DNA of 64,000 nt from positions 4,848,481 through 4,912,480 of the forward strand of contig NC_049992.1 of the NCBI RefSeq assembly GCF_000003815.2. The letters are read 5' to 3'. The number at the start of each line of letters is the position of its first letter. The first letter of the stretch is position 1. This stretch comes from Branchiostoma floridae (taxonomy: Eukaryota; Chordata; Leptocardii; Amphioxiformes; Branchiostomatidae). Positions 1 through 13,300 of the stretch are shown here, piece after piece. The position numbers and the translations under genes were made by a program. The notes beneath the pieces were generated by a model. It was given only the letters and a program-made list of their open reading frames with translations. It was not told the origin of the DNA and made no database searches.

Positions 1-186
1 GACTTTTGTAGGCAAGGCATCGGAAGTCTCACTGCTGTTAGTAAATGGCACATACATTGGGGTCGAGTCGATGACTACGAACTCTTCAAATGCCGAGTTG
101 TTTTCTTCATAGAATGTCGTCTTCCATGGAGTACTGGTTTCCAGGATCATCGTGCCATTTTGTTGCAGCTTTGAAGCAAGTGCAGC
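1..186 (-). CDS. Gene D stalk exon (partial)
   Basis: This is the extracellular juxtamembrane stalk exon. It starts after an AG acceptor at 187-188 and is open for 62 codons to the window edge. It carries the family motifs [22 protein letters not shown] and PFTNSS, with several N-glycosylation sequons (NGT, NNS, NSS). The equivalent exons in genes A and C are 205 nt, so about 19 nt are missing off-window. The exon has no cysteine and is Ser/Thr/Asn rich, as expected for a glycosylated spacer. Confidence 0.85.
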
Positions 187-935
187 CTACGTTTAGGAAC
201 ACAGATTTATCCATAAAGCTAAGGGCACAACCCACCGTACGTGCAAATACGTGCTGTCTGCGTGCCAAAACGTGGGCAATCTTTGGGGATCCGTAAGTGG
301 TAAGTACCGCCTCCGCACGAACTTGTAATGGAATCCGACGGATTTTGGAGCATGCAGACACGCCGTAGAACTTTACGTGCAGGCAAAACTTTGTGTGCCA
401 TCGGGCTGCGGAATCGCCCCCTACGGAGGGCCAAGTGTTGCAAAATTATACACACACAAATCGCGCGCATCACACAAACATAGCGCAAGTGCAACACACA
501 CACACAACCCCAGATTCCAACACACACACACACAAATCACACGCATCACACAAACATAGCGCAAATGCAACACACACACATAACGCCACTTTTGTTTCGC
601 ACACACAACTCCAGATTCCAACACAAACACACACAACCACACACACACACAACCACAGTACCACTTCTGTCTGATACACTCATATCTCACAGATTCTTGT
701 TCAATCATACATCTCCCCCCCCCCCCCCCTCCGTTACTTTAACAACGTTCAAGATAAAGGTAGTTATCTGGTATGAATGGAGATGTATGCATACATTGTT
801 GGAAACGAATGTGGATTCATAACCAGCTACAAAATTCAACGGAAGCTGTACTGTTCATACCGTACAGCCAGATAAATAAGAAGATGTCAAGTTCAACATT
901 CATTCATCGATGCATGATACCACCCAAATACACAA

Positions 936-991
<56 letters not shown>

Positions 992-3900
992 TCACACACA
1001 CACACACGCGCGCGCGCACACACACAACTACTCATGCATCAAACAGCTGCGCAACTTGCAGCACGTACACTCAGGGTCTGGCATGTGTGTGTGTCTGTAT
1101 GTTTGTGTTTGCATTAATTATTGCTTTTGCGTTCCTCAGTTAACACTAAAAGCATGACTCCTTATTTCAACAAGTTCAAGGACAAATAAAAGACAGAAAG
1201 GCTATCTCACCCACTGCCCAATAAATGCATTTATTGGGCCGCGAAAACGTTCGATACAGGTGTTCCGGACCGGGTGATACTTTTCTGTATCGCATGGGGT
1301 CTAAGTTGCTGTTCGGTTACAATTTTTTGTCCGAGGACACAACATTTTCTCAACTTCTGGTGCATTTCGCATCAAAAGATATGTTTTCTCAGGTGGATAT
1401 GATATAAATAAAATACAACACGGTGTATTCCGTATCACCCGTGGTTCCAGCACGACCGCGGGAAGGATCACCCGACGGCCGAAAATTTATCCAACACATA
1501 CGCAAAGAAACACAATCACACGCACATACAAAGCCGTAAGACACACACACACACTGTGCCACTTGCAACACACACACACTCAGCGTCTGCCCAGTATGTG
1601 TGTNNNNNNNNNNNNNNNNNNNNNNNNNNNNNNNNNNNNNNNNNNNNNNNNNNNNNNNNNNNNNNNNNNNNNNNNNNNNNNNNNNNNNNNNNNNNNNNNN
1701 NNNNNNNNNNNNNNNNNNNNNNNNNNNNNNNNNNNNNNNNNNNNNNNNNNNNNNNNNNNNNNNNNNNNNNNNNNNNNNNNNNNNNNNNNNNNNNNNNNNN
1801 NNNNNNNNNNNNNNNNNNNNNNNNNNNNNNNNNNNNNNNNNNNNNNNNNNNNNNNNNNNNNNNNNNNNNNNNNNNNNNNNNNNNNNNNNNNNNNNNNNNN
1901 NNNNNNNNNNNNNNNNNNNNNNNNNTTGATACAAAAATCCCACAAACACACACACACTCATAAACACAAACACACACACACACACCAGGATATACACAAC
2001 ACACACACTGCGCTCACAGCAACACACACACACACAAGGTCTGTCCGACGTGTGTGTTGTATCTCGCTGTGTGTGTGTGCATTTTTACTTCAGTGTGCGT
2101 GTTGTACTGGTATCTGTGCGGTGATTATATTGATATAGTTGATTTTGCATTCCAGTCTGTTAAGGTCATAATTGGTATCAACTGACGTTCAACAAAGAGT
2201 TTCACGTCATGACCATTATCTTTCATTGTGTAATTCATTCGCAAGTGAACAGCGACTGTAACCGTATATATATAACTAGCAAGAGGCCTGGGCGGAAGCT
2301 AGAGTAGCTGTATTGTACAGCCAGATGTAGATCTATGCCAGGATGACAAATTCAAGGGTACATAAAAGACGGCAATGGTGACTCATCCATTCAACAATAA
2401 ATATACAATATATCTATTCAACAAGCACACACACATGCAGGTACACAATCTCACACTCACAGACAGCACACACACACACACACACACAGCGCCCACTACA
2501 ACACACACACACACAGGGCCTGCTCGACATGTGTGTGTTGAAATTCGCCCAGTGTTTTTGTATGTTTTTACTAGAATGTGTGCATACAATGGATTACATT
2601 GTTCTTTTCAATTTTACAATCCTCGGTTCATGCCAGAACTGATATTATTGAATTTGGAGTACCTATAGTTAAACAGTGAGTATTACGTCATCAGCAGTAT
2701 GTTTATTATACTTAGGTGATTTACACACGAGTCTATAGCTAGCGAGGCTAGCATNNNNNNNNNNNNNNNNNNNNNNNNNNNNNNNNNNNNNNNNNNNNNN
2801 NNNNNNNNNNNNNNNNNNNNNNNNNNNNNNNNNNNNNNNNNNNNNNNNNNNNNNTGTGTGCATTTTGACTTCGTGCGCGTGTTTTGGGGAAATGATTAAA
2901 ATTGATCTTGATTTTCATTCTGTTTATGTTGTAATTGGTATCAACTGACGTTTAACAATGAGTTTAACGTCACGACCATCATCTTTGTGTAATTCATTCG
3001 CAAGTGTATGAACACTGCGACCATACCACGGTGTGAATTGCAAGAGGCCTGGGCGGAACCTAGGTGGAGTAGCTGTATTGTACAGCAAGATGAACGTGAA
3101 AATGACAAGTTCAAGATCAGGTAAAAGACGATAATTATTTCTCATTCATTCATCTATCAATAAATACCCGATACATTCATTCAACACATACACACACACA
3201 CATACATACACAATCACACACACACAAATTACGCAGCACACACGCTGCGCGCACTGCAACACACACACACACAGGGCCTGCCCGACGTGTGTGTGTGTTG
3301 TACTTCGCTGTGTGTGTGTGCATTTTGACTTCAGTGTGCGTGTTTTACTGGTATTAATCTGTGTGTGCGTGTTTTTGGGGAAATAATTGAAATTGATCTT
3401 GAGTTCCATTCTCTTTATGTCATAATTGGTATCAACTGACGTTTAACATTGAGTTTAACGTCACGACCATCATCTTTGTGTAATTTACACATTCGCAAGT
3501 GTATGAACGCTACGACCATACCACGGTGTAAATAGCAAGAGGCCTGGGTGGAACCTAGAGTAGCTGTATTGTACAGCAAGATGAACGCGAAAATGACAAG
3601 TTCAAGGGCACATAGAAGACGATAATGGTGTTTTCCACTCATCAATAAATTCACGATACATTCATTCAAAACACACACACACACACACGCACACATACAT
3701 GTACACTATCACACGCACACAAAGTCTTACGCAGCACACACACACTGCGCTCAGTAAAGCACACACACACAGGGCCTGCTCGACATGTGTGTGTTGCAAT
3801 TCGCTCAGTGTGTGTGTGTATGTTTTGATTCCAGTGTGTATGTCAGTTCGTCTGAGTGTGTGCGTGCAATGAATTACATTCATCTTTTCAACTTTGCATT

Positions 3901-6900
3901 CGTAGCTTTATGTCATAACTGATGTTATTACAGTACCTAAAGTTAAACAATGAGTATTACGTCATCAGCACTATGTTTATTATAATTAGGTGATTTACTA
4001 AAGGTGATTTACACTCGAGTCTATAGCTGGCGAGGCTACCATGGCGTAAGTAGCAAAACGGGCTAAACCTCTACTAGGAGCTGTATGTTAACGCCAGATA
4101 AATGAAAAGAGACACATAAAAGACCGCAATCATATCTCACTCAATAAATCATAAAAGATCTACGAGAAACTTATTCAACGCACACACGGATAGATAATCA
4201 CGCAAACACATCCACACAAACACACATACACAATCACACACACACACAATGTCTTACGCGTCACACACACTGCGGGCACTGCAACACACACACTCAGGGC
4301 CTGCCCGACATGTGTGTGTGTGTTGTACTTCGCTGTGTGTGTGCGTGCATTTTGACTTCAGTGTGTGTGTTTTTCGTGGTATTTGTGTGCGCGTGTTTGG
4401 GGGGAAATAGTTAAAATTGATCTTGAGTTCCATTCTGTTTATGTCATAATTGGTATCAACTGACGTTTAACAATTAGTTTTACGCCATGACCATCATCTT
4501 TGTGTAATTCATTCGCATTCGCAAGTGTTTGAACACTGCGACCATACCACGGTGTATATAGCAAGAGGCCTGGGTGGAACCTAGAGTAGCTGTATTGTAC
4601 AGCAAGATGAACGTAAAAATGACAAGTTCAAGTGCACGTAAAAGATGATAATGGGGTCTAATTCATCCATCAATAGATACCCGATACATTCATTCAACAC
4701 ATACATACACAATCACACACACACACACAAAGTCCTACGCATCACACACACTGCGCGCACTGCAACACACACACACGTACAGGGCCTACCAGACATGTGT
4801 GTGTGTTGTACTTCGCTGTGTGTGTGTGCATTTTGACTTCAGTGTGCGTGTTGTACTGGTATCTGTGTGCGCGTGTTTTGTGGGAAATAATTAAAATTGA
4901 TCATGATGTCCATTCTGTTTATGTCATAATTGGTATCAACTGACGTTTAACATTGAGTTTCACGTCATGACCGTCATCTTTGTGTCATTCATTTGCATTC
5001 ACAAGTGCTTGAACACTGCGACCATACCACGGTGTAAATAGCAAGAGGCCTGGGCGGAACCTAGGTGAAGTAGCTGTATTGTACAGCAAGATGAATGCGA
5101 AAATGACAAGTTCAAGATCACGTAAGAGACGATAATGGTGTCTCATTCACCCATCAATAAATACCCAAATACATTCATTGAACACACACACAAAAACATC
5201 ACAATCACAAACACACAAAGTCTTTCGCAGCACACACACTGCGCGCACTGCAACACACACACACAGGGCCTGCCCGACATGTGTGTGTGTGTGTTGTACC
5301 TCGCTGTGTGTGTGTGTATTTGGTCTTCAGTATGCGTGTTGTACTGGTATCTGTGTGCGTGTGTTTTTGGGGAAAAAATTAAAATTGATCTTGAGTAGAT
5401 TCTGTTTATGTCATAATTGGTATCAACTGACGTTTAACATTGAGTTTTACGTCATGACCATCATCTTTGTGTAATTCATTCACAAGTGTTTGAACACTGC
5501 GACCATAACACGGTGTTTTAAAATAGCAAGAGGCCTGGGTGGAACCTAGAGTAGCTGTATTGTACATCAAGATGATCGCTACATTGATAAGTTCAAGATC
5601 ACGTAAAAGACGATAATGGGGTCTAATTCATCCATCAATAAATACCCGATACATTCATTCAACACACACACACAAACACATACACAATCACACACACACA
5701 CAAAGTCTTACGCAGCACACACACTGCGCGCATCACAACACACACACACACATGGCCTGCCCGAAATGTGTGTCTGTGTTGTACCTCGCTGTGTGTTTCT
5801 GTATTTTGACTTCAGTGTGCGTGTTGTACTGGCATCTGTGTGCGCGTAGTTTTGGGGAAATAATTTTAAATGACATTGAGTTCCATTCTGTTTATGTCAT
5901 AATTGGTATCAACTGACATTCAACAATGAGTTTTAGGCCATGAACATCATCTTTGTGTAATTCATTCGCAAGTGTTTGAACACTGCGACCATACAACGGT
6001 GTTTTAAAATAGCAAGAGGCCTGGGTGGAACCTAGAGTAGCTGTATTGTACAGCAAGATGAACGCGAAAATGACAAGTTCAAGGACACGTAAAAGACGAT
6101 AATGGGGTCTGATTCATCCATCAATAAATACCCGATACATTCATTCAACACACACACACAAATACACAATCACACACACACAAAGTTTTACGCATCACAC
6201 ACACTGCGCGCACCACAACACACAGACACAGGGCCTGCCCGACATGTGTGTGTGTGTTGTACTTCCCTGTGTGTGTGTGCATTTTGACTTCAGTGTGCGT
6301 GTTGTACTGGTATCTGTGTGCGCGTGTTTTTGGGGAAATAATTAAAATTGACCTTGAGTTCCATTCTGTTTATGTCATAATTGGTATCAACTGACGTTTA
6401 ACAATGAGTTTTACGTCATGACCATCATATTTGTGTAATTCATTCGCAAGTGTTTGAACACTACGACCATACCACGGTGTAAATAGCAAGAGGCCTGGGC
6501 GTAACCTAGAGTAGCTGTATTGTACAGCAAGATGAACGTTGACAAGTTTAAGATCACGTAAAAGACGATATATAATGGTTTCTCATTCATCCATCAACAA
6601 ATACCCGATACATTCATTCAACACGCACTCACACATACACAATCACACACACATGTACACAAAGTCTTACGCAGCACACACACTGCGCTCACTGCAACAC
6701 ACACACACAGGGCCTGCCCGACGTGTGTGTGTGTGTGTTGTACCTCGCTGTGTGTGTGTGCATTTTGACTTCAGTGTGCGTGTTGTACTGGTATCTGTAT
6801 GTGTGTGTTTTTGGGGAAATAATTAAAATTGACCTTGAGTTCCATTCTGTTTATGTCATAATTGGTATCAACTGACGTTTAACATTGAGTTTTACGTTAT

Positions 6901-7339
6901 GACCATCATCTTTGTGTAATTCATTCGCAAGTGTTTGAACACTGCGACCATAACACGGTGTAAATAGCAAGAGGCCTGTGCGGAACCTAGAGTAGCTGTA
7001 TTGTACAGCAAGATGAACGCTACACTGACAAGTTGAAGGGCACATAAAAGACGATTATGGTGTCTCATTCATCCATCAATAAATACCCGATACATTCATT
7101 CAAGACTCACACACAAATACACAATCACACACACACACACCGACAGTCTTACGCAGCACACACACTGCGCTCACTGCAACACACACACAGGGCCTGCCCG
7201 ACGTGTGTGTGTGTGTGTGTTGTTTTTCGCTGTGTGTGTGTGTATTTTGACTTCAGTGTGCGTGTTTTTGCTGGTATTCCTGCGCGTGTGTGGGGAAGGA
7301 TCGATTATCAAATATATGTCTATAATTGATTTTCCAGAC

Positions 7340-7396
<57 letters not shown>

Positions 7397-10300
7397 CTAT
7401 ATGAATCATATATGATTACGTAATGAGTACTATCTTTACTAATACTATATTGATAATGTGATTTATACCTGAGTCTATGGTTAGCGATAGTGGCTGTATG
7501 GCCATATTTCCTAGAGGTTTTTTACAGCCAGATTAATGCCAAGTTGACAAGTTCAAGACCACATAAAAGAAGGCAATCGCATCACCCCCATCAGTCACAA
7601 AATGATATACTTTATACTATAAACTTATCCAACGCACACGCAGATACACAATCACACATACTCGCGTACACAGCACACACACACACTGCGCGCACTACAG
7701 CACACACACACAGGGCCTGCCCGACATGTGTGTGCTGCAATTCACTCACTGTGTGTGTGTGTGTATGTTTGGACTCTAGTGTGTGTATATCTGCGTTTGT
7801 GTGTGTGCGTACAAGAAGTTGCTTTGTTCTTTCCAACTTTGCATCTTGTATTGTCAAACCTGGCTGGCGTACTTCAAGAAAAATGACAAAATAGGGAGCC
7901 CGATAAAAACGACTAAAAGAACGTTTAAAAAACAGCCGGAGCCTAACCTCTGCTTGGAGAGTGTTGAAGCCGCCAACTTCACGCATTCTTTACAGGAAGC
8001 GACAAACAAATGCATCCGCTCGCTTTGGTCATTAGGGCGGTTATTGTTCAGTAATTTTATTTGTTTCGATCAAGGACGTTATAGAGATTCGATCAAGGAC
8101 GTTATAGAGATTCATATAACGTCCTTGGCTCGATTTAAAAGGGTCTTACAATTTTATCATCATTGTTATTCATTGTATCCAACTTTGTAACCAACTTTGT
8201 AACCAACTTTGTATCAAGGAAGAAATTGAACAATCATTATTAAGTTTTTATCTGCGAGGCTGGGGACTGAGAGATGGGTAAACAATCTGGTAATCCTCAC
8301 CCCAAAAACAATGACAGTGTGTTGGCAACAAGGTGTTATAAAACTTGAAACAAATTTTACACAAGGTTGTGAAGATATGTGCCAGGGTTATGAATGAGAA
8401 CAAAAGGACAATAATGAATGTACGAGTAGCTTGTAACCGTTTGTATTTTGCAGCGGAAAGGGCGGAGTAGTACTAGATCCACATAGGTCCTTTTTTATTC
8501 TCCTTGCTCCAATAATCTAACTGATTGCATGGTACGCTGAGCTCCCCGGAGAAATTTGGCACCTTTGACGATTAGCACGGAGGTGCAAACTTTCCGCATT
8601 CATCAGGCCACGTTGGCTTCATAATACGGATGACGTCCGAGCGCACATCAATTTTCGGACATAAATGCCAAAATGAATAACAAAGTAAAAGAAGATGTTG
8701 AAGAACAAAAATAAAAAATCTCCAGATGGGCACGTAATACGCACACAGTGCTTCATCATTTGTTCACGACCTTCACGACCACTTCGAATTGAAGATTTGT
8801 TAAAATCACCAACCTCCTTGAAATCACAGAACCCACTAATCATTAAAGAAGTGGGACTTTTCATCAGCCACTGCCTCCAAAGAAGAAGTCAAACCTCCCA
8901 GTAAAGAATGTAGAAACATGTAACGTTACATAGATAGCTGACGTGTGTGTATATAGAATAGACACTTGTTACTTTTTACTGTCTGTATCATTGCAATTAG
9001 CCTACGGGCATGGATTTGCAAATAAACAAATTAATTATAATGACTGCCACTTTTTTCTTTCGGCAGTTTCGCATATACACATCAGTTATGGCGTTCCCAT
9101 AGGATTCCATCAATACGATCAAATCAACATGGCCTAATAAGTGCCGACAAACGATTCCCCGCTCGTTTGGGTCATTCAATGCTTCATTTACAAAGTCAGC
9201 ATTTTTGTCTCCCGTGCTATCGTAAAAAATAGAATGAACATAAACAAAATAGAACTCAAGATCAACTTTCACTATTTCCCACAAAACACGCACACACAAA
9301 TACCAGTAAAAACACTCACACTGAAGTCAAAATGCACAAACACACAGTGAAGTACAACACACACACACATGTCGGGCAGGCCATGTGTGTGTGTGTTGCA
9401 CAGAGCGCAGTGTGTGTGCTGCGTAAGACTTGCGACTGCGTGTGATTGTGCATTTGTGTGTGAGTCTTGAATGAATGTATCGGGTATTAATTGATGGATG
9501 AATGAGACACCATTATTGTCTTTTAAGTGATCTTGAAATTGTCAATGTAGCGATCATCTTGCTGTACAATACAGTTACTCTAGGTTCCGCCCAGGCCTCT
9601 TCTATTTTAGAACACCGTGTTATGGTCGCAGTGCTCAAACCCTTGCGAATGAATTACACAAAGATGATGGTCATAACCAAGTGTTTTAACCTCCTTGTCA
9701 TAACGTAAAACTCAATGTTAAACATCAGTTGATACCAATTATGACATAAACAGAATGGAACTCAAGATCAATTTTGATTATTTCCCACAAAACACGCGCA
9801 CACAGATACCAGTACAACACGTGCACGCACACTGAAGTCAAAATGCACACACACACACAGCGAGGTACAACACACACACACACACGTCGGGCAGGCCCTG
9901 AGTGTGTGTGTTGTGGTGCGCGCAGTGTGTGTGCTGCGTAAGACTTTGTGTGTGTGTGATTGTGTATGAGTGTGTGTGTGTGTGTTGAATGAATGTATCG
10001 GGTATTTATTGATGGATGAATAAGACACCATTATCGTCTTTTACGTGTCCTTGAACTTTCGCGTTCATCTTGCTGTACAATACAGCTACTCTAGGTTCCG
10101 CCCAGGCCTCTTGCTATTTACACCGTGATATGGTCGCAGTGTTCAAACACTTGCAAATGCGAATGAATTATACAAAGATGATGGTAATAACGTAAAACTC
10201 ATCGTTAAACGTCAGTTGATACCAATTATGACATAAACAGAATGGAACTCAAGATCAATATAATTATTTCCTCAAAAACGCGCGCACAGATACCAGTACA

Positions 10301-13300
10301 ACACACACACTGAAGTCAAATTACGCACACACACAGCGAAGTACAAAACACACACACGTCGGGCAGGCCCTGTGTGTGTGTTGCAGTGCGCGCAGTGTAA
10401 GACTTTGTGTGTGTGTGATTGTGAATGTGTTCGTGTGTGTTTGAATGAATNNNNNNNNNNNNNNNNNNNNNNNNNNNNNNNNNNNNNNNNNNNNNNNNNN
10501 NNNNNNNNNNNNNNNNNNNNNNNNNNNNNNNNNNNNNNNNNNNNNNNNNNNNNNNNNNNNNNNNNNNNNNNNNNNNNNNNNNNNNNNNNNNNNNNNNNNN
10601 NNNNNNNNNNNNNNNNNNNNNNNNNNNNNNNNNNNNNNNNNNNNNNNNNNNNNNNNNNNNNNNNNNNNNNNNNNNNNNNNNNNNNNNNNNNNNNNNNNNN
10701 NNNNNNNNNTGGACATGATGATCAATCTTAATTTTTTCCCACAAAACACGCGCACACAGATACCAGCACAACACGCACACTGAAGTCAAAATGCACACAC
10801 ACACAGCGAAGTACAACACACACACACATGACGGGCAGGCCCTGAGTGTGTGTGTTGCAGTGCGCGCAGTGTGTGTGATGCGTAAGACATTGTGTGTGTG
10901 TGTGTGATTGTGTATGTGTGTTTGTGTGGATGTGTTTGCGTGATTATCTACCCGTGTGTGCGTTGAATAAGTTTCTCGTAGATCTTTTATGATTTATTGA
11001 GTGAGATATGATTGCGGTCTTTTATGTGTCTCTTTTCATTTATCTGGCGTTAACATACAGCTCCTAGTAGAGGTTCAGCCCGTTTTGCTACTTACGCCAT
11101 GGTAGCCTCGCCAGCTATAGACTCGAGTGTAAATCACCTTTAGTAAATCACCTAATTATAGTAAACATAGTTCTGATGACGTAATACTCATTGTTTAACT
11201 TTAGGTACTGTAATAACATCAGTTATGACATAAAGCTACGAATGCAAAGTTGAAAAGATGAATGTAATTCATTGCACGCACACACTCAGACGAAGAGACA
11301 TACACACTGGAATCAAAACATACACACACACACTGAGCGAATTGCAACACACACATGTCGAGCAGGCCCTGTGTGTGTGTGCTTTACTGAGCGCAGTGTG
11401 TGTGTGCTGCGTAAGACTTTGTGTGCGTGTGATAGTGTACATGTATGTGTGCGTGTGTGTGTGTGTGTGTGTTTTGAATGAATGTATCGTGAATTTATTG
11501 ATGAATGGAAAACACCATTATCGTCTTCTATGTGCCCNNNNNNNNNNNNNNNNNNNNNNNNNNNNNNNNNNNNNNNNNNNNNNNNNNNNNNNNNNNNNNN
11601 NNNNNNNNNNNNNNNNNNNNNNNNNNNNNNNNNNNNNNNNNNNNNNNNNNNNNNNNNNNNNNNNNNNNNNNNNNNNNNNNNNNNNNNNNNNNNNNNNNNN
11701 NNNNNNNNNNNNNNNNNNNNNNNNNNNNNNNNNNNNNNNNNNNNNNNNNNNNNNNNNNNNNNNNNNNNNNNNNNNNNNNNNNNNNNNNNNNNNNNNNNNN
11801 NNNNNNNNNNNNNNNNNNNNNNNNNNNNNNNNNNNNNNNNNNNNNNNNNNNNNNNNNNNNNNNNNNNNNNNNNNGTGTGTGTGTTGCAGTGCGCGCAGCG
11901 TGTGTGCTGCGTAATTTGTGTGTGTGTGATTGTGTATGTATGTGTGTGTGTGTATGTGTTGAATGAATGTATCGGGTATTTATTGATAGATGAATGAATG
12001 AGAAATAATTATCGTCTTTTACCTGATCTTGAACTTGTCATTTTCACGTTCATCTTGCTGTACAATACAGCTACTCCACTTAGGTTCCGCCCAGGCCTCT
12101 TGCAATTCACACCGTGGTATGGTCGCAGTGTTCATACACTTGCGAATGAATTACACAAAGATGATGGTCGTGACGTTAAACTCATTGTTAAACGTCAGTT
12201 GATACCAATTACAACATAAACAGAATGGAACTAAAGATCAATTTTAATCATTTCCCCAAAACACGCGCACTGAAGTCAAAATGCACACAAACACAGCGAA
12301 GTACAACACACACACACACGTCGGGAAGGCCCTGTGTGTGTGTGCGTTGCAGTGCGCGCAGTGTGTGTGCTGCGCAAGACTTTGTGTGTGTGTGATTGTG
12401 AATGTGTTTGTGTGTGTTGAATGAAAGAATCGGGTATTTATTGATGGATGAATGAGACACCATTATCGTATTTTACGTGTCCTTGAACTTCTCATTTTCG
12501 CGTTCATCTTGCTGTACAATACAGCTGTACTCTAGTTTCCGTCCAGGCCTCTTGATATTTACACCGTGGTATGGTCGCAGTGTATTACACAAAGATGGCT
12601 GTCGTGACGTTAAACTTATTGTTAAACGTCAGTTGATACCAATTATGCCATAAACAGAATGGAACTCAAGACCAATTTTAATTATTTCCCCAAAACACGC
12701 ACACAGATACCAGTACAACACGCACACTGAAGTAAAAATGCACACANNNNNNNNNNNNNNNNNNNNNNNNNNNNNNNNNNNNNNNNNNNNNNNNNNNNNN
12801 NNNNNNNNNNNNNNNNNNNNNNNNNNNNNNNNNNNNNNNNNNNNNNNNNNNNNNNNNNNNNNNNNNNNNNNNNNNNAGTTTATCGTACATCTTTTATGAT
12901 TTATGGAGGGAGATAGGATTGCCGTCTTTTATGTTTCTCCTGAACTTGTTATCTTCTCATTCATCTGGCTGTATAATACAGGTATAGATTCGCTAGATTT
13001 ATCCCGTTTTGCTTCTTACACCATGCTAGCCTCGCTAGCTATAGACTCGTGTGTAAATCACCTAAGTATAATAAACATACTGCTGATGACGTAATACTCA
13101 CTGTTTAACTATAGGTACTTCAAATTCAATAATATCAGTTCTGGCATGAACCGAGGATTGTAAAATTGAAAAGAACAATGTAATCCATTGTATGCACACA
13201 TTCTAGTAAAAACATACAAAAACACTGGGCGAATTTCAACACACACATGTCGAGCAGGCCCTGTGTGTGTGTGTGTTGTAGTGGGCGCTGTGTGTGTGTG

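Larger units (their letters stand above)
578..7300. repeat. Left arm of the giant inverted repeat
   Basis: The arm begins near taacgccact at 581, which pairs with the reverse complement near 15160, and continues to the innermost unit at about 7057-7300, which pairs with 9236-9500. Specific non-microsatellite marks pair, for example the CGCGCG run at about 1007-1018 with 14760-14771 and the poly-C at 715-729 with poly-G at 15021-15034. The inner part is an array of about 480-bp units. No gene is supported: the open frames are His/Thr or Val/Cys runs read from CA/TG repeats. Confidence 0.75.
7301..9235. other. Loop region between the arms of the giant inverted repeat
   Basis: About 1.9 kb without a partner in the other arm. 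It contains an AT microsatellite, a diverged unit relic (7395-7850), half of a small foldback MITE (7858-7951), a 23-bp tandem repeat with an inverted copy (8068-8127), and a short repeat of ccaactttgtaa (about 8178-8212). The rest (8220-9230) is AT-rich with no recognisable gene. If the element were autonomous its enzyme should lie here, and none is visible. Confidence 0.6.

Noticed and set aside
1389-2033. Long open frames spanning N gaps
   Set aside because: The Ns have no stop codons, and the flanking residues come from CA/TG microsatellite translation.
4645-7329. Recurring small ORFs (SSINKYPIHSFN followed by His/Thr then Val/Cys runs)
   Set aside because: They recur only because the 480-bp DNA unit is tandemly repeated. 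The composition comes from CA/TG repeats and frames vary between units.
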